Of a DNA stretch of 64,000 nt, positions 17,690 through 25,093 are shown piece after piece. The notes beneath the pieces were generated by a model. That model saw only the letters and a program-made list of their open reading frames with translations. It searched no databases and was not told the origin of the DNA. This DNA comes from CAWHHZ01 sp963829355 (GTDB taxonomy: Bacteria; Acidobacteriota; Thermoanaerobaculia; Gp7-AA8; JAHWKK01). Each line of letters opens with the position of its first letter. Position 1 is the first letter of the stretch. Both the position numbers and the translations under genes were made by a program. The stretch is taken from NCBI GenBank assembly GCA_963829355.1, contig CAWHHZ010000006.1, forward strand, positions 277,282-341,281, in the 5' to 3' direction.

Positions 17690-17964
17690 TTACGGCTGCA
17701 GCACAACCTTGAGGCAATCATCCTGCTTCTTCGCGAACATCTCGTAAGCCGCCGGCGCCTGCTTCAGCTTCAGACGGTGAGTGATCACGAAGGAGGGATC
17801 GATCACTTCCTCTTCGACCAGGTGCAGGAGCTTTTTCAGGTAGCGGTGCACGTGTGTCTGCCCCATCCGGAGCGTCAAGCCTTTCGCGAACGCGGCGCCG
17901 AGCGGAAACTTGTCGAGGAATCCGCCATAGACGCCCGCGATCGACACGGTCCCACCCTTTCCGC
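17690..17964 (-). pseudogene. C-terminal remnant of a zinc-dependent alcohol/formaldehyde dehydrogenase
   Basis: The last ~90 residues are recognisable: GGKGGTVSIAGVYGGFLDKF, then MGQTHVHRYLKKLLHLVEEE, IDPSFVITHRL, and a KKQDDCLKVVLQP terminus. This corresponds to the end of the medium-chain (MDR) glutathione-dependent formaldehyde dehydrogenase-like family, normally ~380-400 residues. Upstream the coding signal is lost: no zinc-binding N-terminal domain and no dinucleotide GxGxxG segment. It is therefore a decayed gene whose 5' two thirds are deleted. The NHLP-like gene and its Shine-Dalgarno sequence now occupy the adjoining DNA. Confidence 0.7.
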
Positions 17965-18058
17965 CTTGTGGGTTGCGCCGACATCGGCGGGACTACCGCC
18001 CGCACGGCCTGGTGGTTGCAGTCACTCGACATACTGTAAACGCAAGGAGGAAATCTGC

Positions 18059-18286
18059 ATGAGAGATGCGATGCTGGCGGCGGTGATCCGCCGCGCAATG
18101 GAACACGACGAGTTCAGACGCGAGCTGGTGGAGGAGCCACGGAAGGCTCTCCACAATCACGGCTTCGCCCTGGAGGATGAGGAGCTCCGGGAGATCGAGA
18201 AGCTTCGGAGCGAAATGAAAGGAAGCTCACGTGAGCAGCTCGAGAAGATCGCCAACCGGTATGGAGTAGAGCCGAAGCAGACGTAG
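18059..18286 (+). CDS. NHLP/Os1348-like small protein (possible RiPP-precursor-type leader)
   Basis: A 75-residue acidic, helical protein starting MRDAMLAAVIRRAMEHDEF. The arrangement (helix, FRRELVEEPRKALHNHGFALEDEEL) resembles the nitrile-hydratase-alpha-derived leader domain (NHLP, Os1348-like) and LigA-like small proteins. A strong AAGGAGG sequence lies 9 bases before the ATG. There is no double-glycine cleavage site and no cysteine-, serine- or threonine-rich core after it. No YcaO, radical-SAM or lanthionine enzyme is nearby, so a RiPP role is unproven. The alternative is a stand-alone regulatory or stress protein. Confidence 0.65.
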   Translation: MRDAMLAAVIRRAMEHDEFRRELVEEPRKALHNHGFALEDEELREIEKLRSEMKGSSREQLEKIANRYGVEPKQT

Positions 18287-18329
18287 TCAGACTGCAAGTG
18301 GCGGCATCTGCCGCCACTCATTCTCAACC

Positions 18330-18613
18330 TTACAGCGTCGCGAAGGCGGCGCGCCACAACCCAGCCCAGGGCGCGAGCCCTGGGACACGAAGAATGCGCA
18401 CTCCGGAGATGGGATTGAGAAAAGTTGGACATTCAGGAGTGCGAGCCATGATATAAGGCGCGCCATCATCATCTCGACAGCCGACGGCGAGCAATGACGG
18501 ATGTTCATCCAGCACCTGTCGCCCGCCTGCGCGGGCTGAATCTCCGCGGTTCCAATGTCCCAGGGCTCGCGCCCTGGGCTAGGTTGTGTCGGCCGCCCTT
18601 CGGCGGCCTGTAA
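18330..18613. mobile_element. Non-coding element with ~56-bp terminal inverted repeats
   Basis: The left end (18330-18386) and right end (18557-18613) are imperfect inverted copies. Both share TTACAG at the outer tip and a GC-rich inner palindrome, CCCAGGGCGCGAGCCCTGGG on the left and CCCAGGGCTCGCGCCCTGGG on the right. The ~170-base interior has no coding capacity. The look is that of a REP/IS200-type-associated or MITE-like unit. It ends ~55 bases before the amidase frame opens and ~100 before its likely ATG. Together with flanking sequence it fills the 18287-18713 gap. Confidence 0.7.
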
Positions 18614-18713
18614 GGAGGATTCACTTTGAACTTATCCCCCTTTGCGGCCATAATTCATAAATAACGATGTGTCCCGTCTCCGGGAGAACTCGGGAGTGGT
18701 GGAAAAAGAGACG

Positions 18714-20252
18714 ATGAGACTGATGCGCTGGATACTACCTATCTTTCTGATTCTGATCGCGCCGATGGCGGCCGCTCAGATCTCCGACCGGGCGACACTG
18801 CGAACCGATGCGATCGAGGAATCGATCACGATCGTGCAGCAGGACGGAGTTCTGTACCTGCCGATCGACCGGATCGTGAGTGCGCTCGGCGGAGAATTCA
18901 CCCGCACTGATCGTGGCTTTTCGATCATGCTCGACTACCGGCGCGCCACCTTTGCTCCGGGAGACCTCGAAGCGGTCGTTGGCGAGGATCTGATCGACAT
19001 GGGCGGGCGCCCGCCCATCGTGATCGAGAGCAGGCCATTCGTACCGCTCCAGTTCGTCAGCGATTTCCTGCGACCGGCTGAGCTGGAGCCAGCCTGGAAT
19101 CCCGCGGCCAAGACCCTCTCGATCGTTCCGCTGCGGCGCGAGGTCGTGGAAGTCTCTCCCTCCGTCACCACGGTGGGGCCACTGACGAAGATCGTCTTCC
19201 AGCTCTCGTCTCCCGCGAAGTTTTCGATCGTCCGGCGGCAGAGCTCGTACGTCGTCCAGTTCCGGAGCCCGATCCGAACGGACCGGAGTGAGCTTGCGTA
19301 CGACGACGATGCACTCGTCTCCCGGCTGGTATTCGGCGAGTCGAGCGTGGAACTGTTTCTGCGTACTCCGAACGTCGCGGCCGATTCCTACACGCTGCAG
19401 AATCCACCGCGGGTCATTCTCGATATGACGCGCTCGTCCGCGCCAGCTCGCCCGCGCCCCACCGAGCCCCCGAGGATAGCCGCGCCCGACACATCTGCAA
19501 TCGACACCATCGTCATCGATCCCGGCCATGGCGGGAAGGAAGTCGGCGCACAGGGTCCCACGGGTGCTCTGGAAAAGGAGCTCACCCTGGAAATCGCACG
19601 AAAGCTCCAGAGCGCCCTGACGGCGCGGGGACTTCGCGTGATCCTTACCCGTACAGAGGATCAGCTTCTCGATCTCGACCAGCGGACCGCACTCGCCAAC
19701 CAGTACAAAGCCGACCTGTTTCTCTCGATCCATCTGAATGCCGTCCCGTTCCAGAGCGCACACGGAGCGGAGACTTATTTTCTCTCACTCGAGGCGACCG
19801 ACGAACGTGCCCATCTGTCGGCTGAGCGAGAGAACGCCGGCGCCGGACAGCAGAAGCCGGGGGGCTCCGATCTCGATCTCATTCTCTGGGACCTCGCCCA
19901 ACAGCGCTATCTCAAGGAATCGAGCCGCTTCGCAGAATTGATCCAGAACCAGATGGCTGCAGCCACGGGTGTCGAGAGGCGCGGAGTGAAACAGGCACCT
20001 TTCCGCGTTCTGCTGGGAGCGATGATGCCGGCGGCGCTGGTCGAAGTGGGGTTCATCTCGAACCCTGCCGAAGAGGGAAAACTGAGAAACTCCGAGTACC
20101 AGGATCAGATCGCGGCGGCCCTGACCGAGGCAATCGTCCAGTACAAGGGCGAGTACGAGAGCAGGGTCGGCAATCTCCGTCATGAAAGCCAGCCCGAAGA
20201 GACCGCGGCACTCTCCGGTGTCGAATCTTCCGCATTGAGGTCCGAACCCTGA
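18714..20252 (+). CDS. N-acetylmuramoyl-L-alanine amidase with copper-amine-oxidase-N-like domain
   Basis: A 512-residue cell-wall hydrolase that cleaves the amide between MurNAc and L-Ala, important for daughter-cell separation. Signal peptide ~1-22 ends PMAAAQ. Residues ~25-130 resemble the Cu_amine_oxidN1 substrate-like module (VLYLPIDRIVSAL, SRPFVPLQFVSDFL). Residues ~150-250 look like an AMIN-type beta domain. Amidase_3 occupies ~275-485 with zinc ligands in IDPGHGG, in GALEKELT and in SIHLNA, and the catalytic Glu in LVEVGF. An in-frame GTG at 18669 exists, but ATG 18714 gives a proper signal peptide. The next gene overlaps its stop codon. Confidence 0.92.
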   Translation: MRLMRWILPIFLILIAPMAAAQISDRATLRTDAIEESITIVQQDGVLYLPIDRIVSALGGEFTRTDRGFSIMLDYRRATFAPGDLEAVVGEDLIDMGGRPPIVIESRPFVPLQFVSDFLRPAELEPAWNPAAKTLSIVPLRREVVEVSPSVTTVGPLTKIVFQLSSPAKFSIVRRQSSYVVQFRSPIRTDRSELAYDDDALVSRLVFGESSVELFLRTPNVAADSYTLQNPPRVILDMTRSSAPARPRPTEPPRIAAPDTSAIDTIVIDPGHGGKEVGAQGPTGALEKELTLEIARKLQSALTARGLRVILTRTEDQLLDLDQRTALANQYKADLFLSIHLNAVPFQSAHGAETYFLSLEATDERAHLSAERENAGAGQQKPGGSDLDLILWDLAQQRYLKESSRFAELIQNQMAAATGVERRGVKQAPFRVLLGAMMPAALVEVGFISNPAEEGKLRNSEYQDQIAAALTEAIVQYKGEYESRVGNLRHESQPEETAALSGVESSALRSEP

Positions 20253-20797
20253 GAGTCAGAGCTCTTCTACTGTCGGCAGCGGTGTTTCTGCTTCAACCAC
20301 TCGTCACCGGCTGCAACCACGAATCGGAATCGCCAGTCTCGGCTCAGGCGGCGGGACCGGAGCAACCCGCCAGTGTGCGGGACGTGACGCTGTTTTTTCC
20401 CGACGAATCTCTGCGGGTTTCCCCGGAGACTCGGAGTCTTGCCCTCCCCGAGGTAGAGACCTTCGCGATTGCCACGCTCACCGAGGAGGTTCTCCGGGGC
20501 CTCTCCGAGAGATGGCCCGACAGCTTCGTTCCTGAAGGCGCGAAGGTACGAGCGGCCTACCGGCTCGAGAATACGGCCATCATCGACATCGATGCGCCCG
20601 CTCTCACCGAAGGATGGACGACAGGCTCACAGGCGGAGATCCTCGCGATCCAGTCGATCGTTCACTCGGTCACGACAAATTTCAAGGGGATCGACAGCGT
20701 GCAGATCCTGGTCAACGGCGGCGAACCGGCAACGTTTGCCGGCCACATCGATCTGTCGAAGCCGCTGCGGCCAGATCAGGAGCTGCTCGCGCGCTGA
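20249..20797 (+). CDS. GerMN-domain lipoprotein
   Basis: GerMN (sporulation/germination-type) beta domain protein, frequently found beside N-acetylmuramoyl amidases. Core blocks are VTLFFPDESLRV (~50-61), ALPEVETF, EEVLRGL and SVTTNFKGIDSVQILVNG near the end. The annotated-looking GTG at 20282 would give a truncated signal (MFLLQ...). Extending in frame to CTG 20249, overlapping the amidase stop as CTGA, restores an n-region with two arginines, a hydrophobic core and lipobox VTGC. I therefore propose the rare CTG start (182 residues). Translational coupling to the amidase would explain initiation. Confidence 0.78.
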   Translation: MRVRALLLSAAVFLLQPLVTGCNHESESPVSAQAAGPEQPASVRDVTLFFPDESLRVSPETRSLALPEVETFAIATLTEEVLRGLSERWPDSFVPEGAKVRAAYRLENTAIIDIDAPALTEGWTTGSQAEILAIQSIVHSVTTNFKGIDSVQILVNGGEPATFAGHIDLSKPLRPDQELLAR

Positions 20798-20866
20798 GCA
20801 ACGTCCCTCACCCGGCGGCCTTGGTCCCGGGCCACCGGACCCGGAAAAGTTCCCCAGAAACGAAAA

Positions 20867-20889
20867 GGCCCCGGTTTTTGACCGGGGCC
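20867..20889. terminator. Hairpin terminator between the GerMN gene and the candidate ncRNA
   Basis: A 9-bp perfect stem (GGCCCCGGT/ACCGGGGCC) with a 5-base loop. On the minus strand it is followed by TTTTCGTTT, a usable U-tract. On the plus strand it lies 70 bases after the amidase-GerMN operon. Confidence 0.7.
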
Positions 20890-21045
20890 GAATTCCGCGC
20901 TGGATGGGTGGGAAACGCTTGGGATGGGATATTCGCGTGGATGTAAAGGCGGATATTTTTGAATGACCTAGAGGTCATGAGTTTGGCAGGATTGAATCAT
21001 TGACGAGATTTCCTCCTGTCCACCCAGCACTGATCTCTTTTCGAC
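20867..21045 (-). ncRNA. Candidate structured small RNA (~180 nt)
   Basis: The minus strand shows an extended -10 promoter (TGCTATGAT, 21060-21052) and an intrinsic terminator at 20867-20889. An 11-bp long-range helix joins 21030-21020 (GTGCTGGGTGG) with 20906-20896 (CCATCCAGCGC), with two G-U pairs. Inside it are a GG-A-CAGGA/TCCTG-CC stem (~21021-20985) and an ATGACC/GGTCAT tetraloop hairpin (20978-20963). The closed, two-branch layout and length recall 6S RNA, but I cannot assign a family. A 10-codon ORF preceded by AGGAGG (from ~21001) lies inside and could instead make this a leader-peptide mRNA. Confidence 0.45.
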
Positions 21046-21051
21046 ATGCGG

Positions 21052-21082
21052 ATCATAGCACGACTTTGTGAAAGATTTCACA
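21052..21082 (-). promoter_or_regulatory. Extended -10 promoter with an overlapping palindromic operator
   Basis: On the minus strand TGCTATGAT is an extended -10. The perfect 7+7 palindrome TGTGAAA-GA-TTTCACA (21067-21082) covers the place where a -35 would be. No good -35 hexamer is present, so the palindrome could bind an activator. Confidence 0.45.
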
Positions 21083-21176
21083 GCGTAACAACTTGTTCAC
21101 ACAGCAAACTTTTGGTGGTGTCATCTCGAGCGGGGGAATGGCGCCGCATCGCTTTGCCAGTGGAGTGGGATGAACC

Positions 21177-21302
21177 GTCATCCTGAGCCGCCGGATTCCG
21201 GGAAGCGGGAGGAGGACGGTCGAAGGATCTCGTGGAGCCTACCGGCCCGAAGTTCGGCTAGAGTCAGGACGAACGCGATCCTTCGCTGGCGCTCAGGATG
21301 AC
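21177..21302. repeat. Dispersed inverted repeat family A, copy 4
   Basis: Runs from GTCATCCTGAGCCGCCGGAT to CCTTCGCTGGCGCTCAGGATGAC. It lies between the candidate ncRNA promoter and the 3' end of holB. Confidence 0.9.
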
Positions 21303-21408
21303 AATCCATCTGTGTTTTCGATCATTTACGAAGGGGTGGCATTAGAAGCGGGGGGTTGCCGCCGCTTCGCTGTACAGCCCTCACCGAGCCGTCGGCGACG
21401 ATCACTCT

Positions 21409-22311
21409 CTACCTCGCCAGCAGCAGATCGAGCAGCGGAGCCTCGTACTGCAATCTCGCGTCGAGATTCACCCGCGCCCACTCGGCCCGGTCGAGCAGGC
21501 CTCTGGCAACGGTGAGAAGCGTGTCCGGGGTGAACGATTCCGTCACCAGACGCGCCTTCGCCGGCACCAGACTGTCCTCAGGTGACGACCCCGCGAGATC
21601 TCGCAGCACCTGCGCCACGATCATCGCTCCCCATGCCGGCTCGTCGAGAGACGCAAGACTCGCAGCCAGCTTGAGAACTCCCACGGCGTTCCCTTCAGCA
21701 GCATCCCCGAGCAGCTCGAGTGTCTGGCGCGCGAGCTCGACCCGCGCCGCTGCATCCTGATCACTCGTCGCGACGGCCCGCAGTCGCGCCTCCTGCAGGC
21801 TCGCGTCCCCTGCGACCGACTCGGGGGCGGCGATCCTGGGACGGATCTGGATCGACTGCGCACGCGATCGAATCGTCGGGAGCATCCGATCCGCCGATCG
21901 GGTCAGCAGAAGAAACACGGTATTGCCCGTTGGCTCCTCCAGGGTTTTGAGAAGCGAGTTCGCGGCCTGGTTGCTCATGCTGTCGGCAGGATTGACGATG
22001 AACACCTTCGTCCGACCTTCAAAAGGACGGAGCGATGCTTCAGAGATCATCGTCCTGATCTGATCGATCGAGATCATCTTTCTCGGTTTCTGCAAATCGA
22101 CAACGTGGATATCTGGATGAATCCCGCGTCTGATCCTCGAACACGACACGCAGGTGCATCCAGAGCCCTCGGCCTCGACGCAGTTCAACGCACGAGCAAT
22201 ATCCCCCGCCACGGACTCCAGCAGCTCACTCGCAGGCCCGTGGAGGATCAGGGCGTGATGTAGATCACCCCGTCGTGCCGTCGCCACCAGCGAATCCCTG
22301 ACATCGTTCAT
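21409..22311 (-). CDS. holB: DNA polymerase III delta' subunit
   Basis: Clamp-loader subunit, 300 residues. The zinc-module cysteines are visible in CVEAEGSGCTCVSC (~44-57). KMISIDQIRTMI and VFIVNPADSMSNQAANSLLKTLEEP (~100-125) are the typical delta'/gamma blocks, followed by LPTIRSRAQSI. The Walker A equivalent is degenerate (LHGPASELLES), as expected for a non-ATP-binding delta'. The start codon overlaps the tmk stop (ATGA), giving a tmk-holB pair, a common bacterial arrangement. The C-terminal collar domain is weakly conserved. Confidence 0.93.
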   Translation of the reverse strand: MNDVRDSLVATARRGDLHHALILHGPASELLESVAGDIARALNCVEAEGSGCTCVSCSRIRRGIHPDIHVVDLQKPRKMISIDQIRTMISEASLRPFEGRTKVFIVNPADSMSNQAANSLLKTLEEPTGNTVFLLLTRSADRMLPTIRSRAQSIQIRPRIAAPESVAGDASLQEARLRAVATSDQDAAARVELARQTLELLGDAAEGNAVGVLKLAASLASLDEPAWGAMIVAQVLRDLAGSSPEDSLVPAKARLVTESFTPDTLLTVARGLLDRAEWARVNLDARLQYEAPLLDLLLAR

Positions 22312-22991
22312 CGTTCGGAGAAGCCGCTCACTGAGTGTACGGTGACGACCCGCGGTGCTCGTTCACTGATGACCGCGAGCACGCGCGCGAACACTTCCTC
22401 TTCGTTTCCCTCACCCGAGATCAGCGCATACCGCTCCGGCGACTCCTCCGAGAGCGTGCGATAGCCTTCACGGACACGCCTGTGAAAGCGAAGATCCTCT
22501 CCTTCGAGACGGCTCTCGAGCTGAAGATCCTGCTCGACATTGCGGCTTCGCGCCCGGCTCAATCCGACATCCTCCGGGAGGTCCAGGATCAGAGTGAGAT
22601 CGGGCTTGAGACCGTCGGTCACCCAGTGGTTGATCTCGCGTAGACGATCCAGATTGAGGCCGCGTCCGTAGCCCTGGTAGGCGAGAGTCGCGTCGGTGAA
22701 GCGGTCACAGAGCACCACCGCATCGTGCTCGACCGAGGGGCGGATCACATCGACGACATGCTGGCGCCGGGAGGCCGAGTAGAGGAGAAGCTCCGTCAAC
22801 GGGTCCATACCGTCTTCAGCGGGATCGAGAAGAATTGCTCTGATCCGGTTGCTTAGCGGCGTTCCGCCCGGCTCCTTGGTCAGGACGCTCTTCCGCCCGA
22901 TGTCGTGGAGATGTCGCGACAGCTTCTGGGCCTGGGTTGATTTACCCGAGCCCTCGATTCCTTCGAAAACAATGAACGGTGCACGTGTCAT
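22308..22991 (-). CDS. tmk: Thymidylate kinase
   Basis: Phosphorylates dTMP to dTDP. The 227 residues include the P-loop FEGIEGSGKSTQ (~9-20), a DR(Y/F) motif in LCDRFTDATLAYQG (~94-107) and a LID with RSRNVEQDLQLESRLEGEDLRF. There is no Shine-Dalgarno sequence. The gene starts 12 bases after the glycosyltransferase stop and overlaps holB by 4 bases, so it is probably part of the same minus-strand transcript. Confidence 0.95.
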   Translation of the reverse strand: MTRAPFIVFEGIEGSGKSTQAQKLSRHLHDIGRKSVLTKEPGGTPLSNRIRAILLDPAEDGMDPLTELLLYSASRRQHVVDVIRPSVEHDAVVLCDRFTDATLAYQGYGRGLNLDRLREINHWVTDGLKPDLTLILDLPEDVGLSRARSRNVEQDLQLESRLEGEDLRFHRRVREGYRTLSEESPERYALISGEGNEEEVFARVLAVISERAPRVVTVHSVSGFSER

Positions 22992-23003
22992 GAGTTGGCC
23001 ATT

Positions 23004-23945
23004 CTATCCTGCCCGCTCCAGCGGGTCTCCATGTTCGGCGATGCCGGCCGACAACCCTCGCAGGTAGTGAAGGCGCATCAACCTTTCGAATGCTCCTGCA
23101 CGGGCGAGAGGCCGAAATGTCTCCCCCGCCTTCGACAGAAGTGTGAGCCATCGGATCTCTCTCTCCGTGCCACTCCCCTTCTGACGCAGCTCTTCGACGC
23201 CGAGGAAGTGCCGGAGCTCGGGGTGCTTCTGAAGAAAGATGGCGCCCGACCTGCCAACGGTGAACTGCCGTCTGGCGAACGACGCCACCGTCATCTGATG
23301 ATGATGCCGCGTCACCGCGTTCTCGTTGTAGTGGATCTTCAGTCCGAGCCGGTCGAGCCGATACGCGAGCTCGATGTCTTCCCATGCCGCGGCGGGAAAC
23401 GACGTATCGAACGGATGCGCCGCCATCACCTCACGAGAGATCGAGATGTTCGATGTATAGAAAAAATTGAACGGAACGACCGTCCCATGCTCGATCAGCT
23501 CATACCCGAACTGGAGCCCGTAGTCGTTGATGTAGTCCATGAAGGCGGTGACTCGTTCCTCATCGGGCCATCCGGTGTAACCGAGGCACGCCGCCCAGGA
23601 ATCGTCGCCATTGTCGGCGTGGGTGCGGGCGTGCTCGGCGACGAAGTGCTCCTCCGGGACCGTATCGTCGCCGATGAAGATGATCGTTCTGCCGCCTGCC
23701 AGCGTCACCCCATGGTTGCGTGCTCGACCGGGACCGCTGTTCTCCTGGGTTCTCTGCACGAAAGAATAGGCGAAGCGATTCTCCTTCTCGAGGCGGAGCA
23801 GAGTCTCCGCGGTACCATCTTTCGAGCCGTCATTGACGACAACCACCTCGAACTCGGGAGCGTCGAGCTGCCGGTCGAGCGCATCGAGGACGCGAAGAAG
23901 CATCTCGAGACGGTTGTAGGTAGGAATGACGATGGAGTAGGACAT
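23004..23945 (-). CDS. Family 2 glycosyltransferase
   Basis: GT-A fold glycosyltransferase of 313 residues. SIVIPTYNRLEML opens the nucleotide-binding domain. VVVNDGSKDGT (~35-45), the DxD-like GDDT (~92-95) and WEDIELAYRL (~188-197) are the metal and catalytic-base regions. No membrane segment is seen. It probably transfers a sugar to a cell-surface or exopolysaccharide acceptor; donor and acceptor cannot be told from sequence. There is no recognisable Shine-Dalgarno sequence: the 7-base tandem array begins 6 bases upstream of the ATG. Confidence 0.9.
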   Translation of the reverse strand: MSYSIVIPTYNRLEMLLRVLDALDRQLDAPEFEVVVVNDGSKDGTAETLLRLEKENRFAYSFVQRTQENSGPGRARNHGVTLAGGRTIIFIGDDTVPEEHFVAEHARTHADNGDDSWAACLGYTGWPDEERVTAFMDYINDYGLQFGYELIEHGTVVPFNFFYTSNISISREVMAAHPFDTSFPAAAWEDIELAYRLDRLGLKIHYNENAVTRHHHQMTVASFARRQFTVGRSGAIFLQKHPELRHFLGVEELRQKGSGTEREIRWLTLLSKAGETFRPLARAGAFERLMRLHYLRGLSAGIAEHGDPLERAG

Positions 23946-23951
23946 GAGAGA

Positions 23952-24053
23952 GAAGAAATTGAAAATTGAAAATGAAAATCGAAACGACCAGGGGTCGGGC
24001 AGATTCGCGCTAACTCACTTATTTTCAATTTACAAGTTTCAAGGTTCAATTCC
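23952..24053. repeat. Inverted pair of 7-bp tandem arrays (locus 1)
   Basis: Left array (23956-23983): units GAAATTG, AAAATTG, AAAATGA, AAATCGA. Right array (~24024-24051): units TTTCAAT, TTACAAG, TTTCAAG, GTTCAAT, the inverted sense. They enclose ~40 bases and reach from 6 bases before the glycosyltransferase ATG to 4 bases after the SDR stop codon. Confidence 0.7.
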
Positions 24054-24057
24054 ACCT

Positions 24058-24789
24058 TCACGCGGTGGCGCCGCCATCAACAGTGAGGACCTGGCCCGTG
24101 ATTCCGCTCGACTCGTCGGAGAGAAGGAAACGTATGACTGCAGCGACCTCCTGGGGACGGATCAGCCTGCGCATCGGGATCTGCCGGATCATCTGTTTTC
24201 TGGCCTCCGGATCCATTCCGGCAATCATGTCGGTCTCGACGAGACCCGGGGCGACGCAATTCACACGAATACTGCTCCGGGCGAGCTCGCGGGAAAGTGA
24301 GCGGCTCATGGCGATGAGACCGCCCTTGGATGCCGAGTAGTTCGTCTGCCCCGCAACCCCGTGTGACCCGGACAGCGACGTCACGTTGACGATCGATCCG
24401 CTCCGCTGCCGCAGCATCAGGGGGACGACTGCCTTCGACATGGAAAAGGCTCCGTCGAGATTGGTCTCCATGACCTCACGCCATTGTTCGGCCGTCATGT
24501 TGAACAGGAGCGCGTCGTTGCGGATCCCGGCGTTGTTCACCACCCCTTCGATCGAGCCGAAGTCCGCGAGGAATGATTCAACGACGCTTGCGACCTGCTC
24601 GGGGTCTCTGACATTTGCCTCATACGCCACGCAGCGAACGCCATCGGTCGTGAGCGAGCTCTCGATCTCTCGTGCCGCATCCTCCGAGCTGTGGAACGTG
24701 AATCCGACGTTCCATCCGTCCGCAGTCATTCTTTCCACAGTCGCCCGACCGATACCTCGCGATCCGCCGGTGATGAGTACGTTTTTCAA
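24058..24789 (-). CDS. Short-chain dehydrogenase, 3-oxoacyl-ACP reductase-like
   Basis: Classical SDR, 243 residues. NAD(P)-binding TGGSRGIG lies at residues 7-14 and NNAG at ~84-87. Catalytic Ser/Tyr/Lys are in the NVTSLSGS and NYSASKGG blocks (~132-156), and the C-terminus ends with ITGQVLTVDGG. FabG-type reduction of beta-ketoacyl-ACP is the likeliest role. The proposed start is TTG 24789, 4 bases after AGGAGG. The frame stays open upstream to 24936, but that part translates a family A repeat (AILRFAQDD), which is not protein-coding. It leads the run of minus-strand genes fabG-like, glycosyltransferase, tmk, holB. Confidence 0.88.
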   Translation of the reverse strand: MKNVLITGGSRGIGRATVERMTADGWNVGFTFHSSEDAAREIESSLTTDGVRCVAYEANVRDPEQVASVVESFLADFGSIEGVVNNAGIRNDALLFNMTAEQWREVMETNLDGAFSMSKAVVPLMLRQRSGSIVNVTSLSGSHGVAGQTNYSASKGGLIAMSRSLSRELARSSIRVNCVAPGLVETDMIAGMDPEARKQMIRQIPMRRLIRPQEVAAVIRFLLSDESSGITGQVLTVDGGATA

Positions 24790-24858
24790 ATGACCTCCTG
24801 TTTTCCCCCGGGAGTACCCGGGCAACCATACCCGTTCGCGAACTTCCCGCCAACATCT

Positions 24859-25079
24859 GTCATCCTGAGCGAAGCGAAGGATCGCGTACGTCCTGACTGC
24901 CGGTAACTTCCCCGGACTCCATTTCGGCAGTTCCACGAGATCCTTCGACCGTCCCTTCGGCTTCGCTCAGGGCAGGCCTCCTCCCGCTGCGCGGGATCCG
25001 GCGGCTCAGGATGACAGGCTGATCGCGCGATTCTCAGAGCGCCAGCGAAGGATCGCGTACGGCAGCGGCTCAGGACGAC
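24859..25079. repeat. Dispersed inverted repeat family A, copy 5 plus a partial copy
   Basis: The complete unit spans 24859-25015 (GTCATCCTGAGCGAAGCGAA to GGCGGCTCAGGATGAC). A degenerate fragment (GCGAAGGATCGCGTACGGCA ... GGCTCAGGACGAC) follows to 25079, next to the 3' end of the DUF6544 pseudogene. Confidence 0.9.
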
Positions 25080-25093
25080 GGATGGCTGCTGGC

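Noticed and set aside
23001..23006. TAGAAT as a -10 for a leaderless tmk transcript
   Set aside because: It overlaps the stop codon of the upstream gene in a tight same-strand run, so co-transcription is more likely.
24790..24936. N-terminal extension of the fabG-like protein (49 residues)
   Set aside because: The extension translates a family A repeat (AILRFAQDD), and AGGAGG lies just before TTG 24789.
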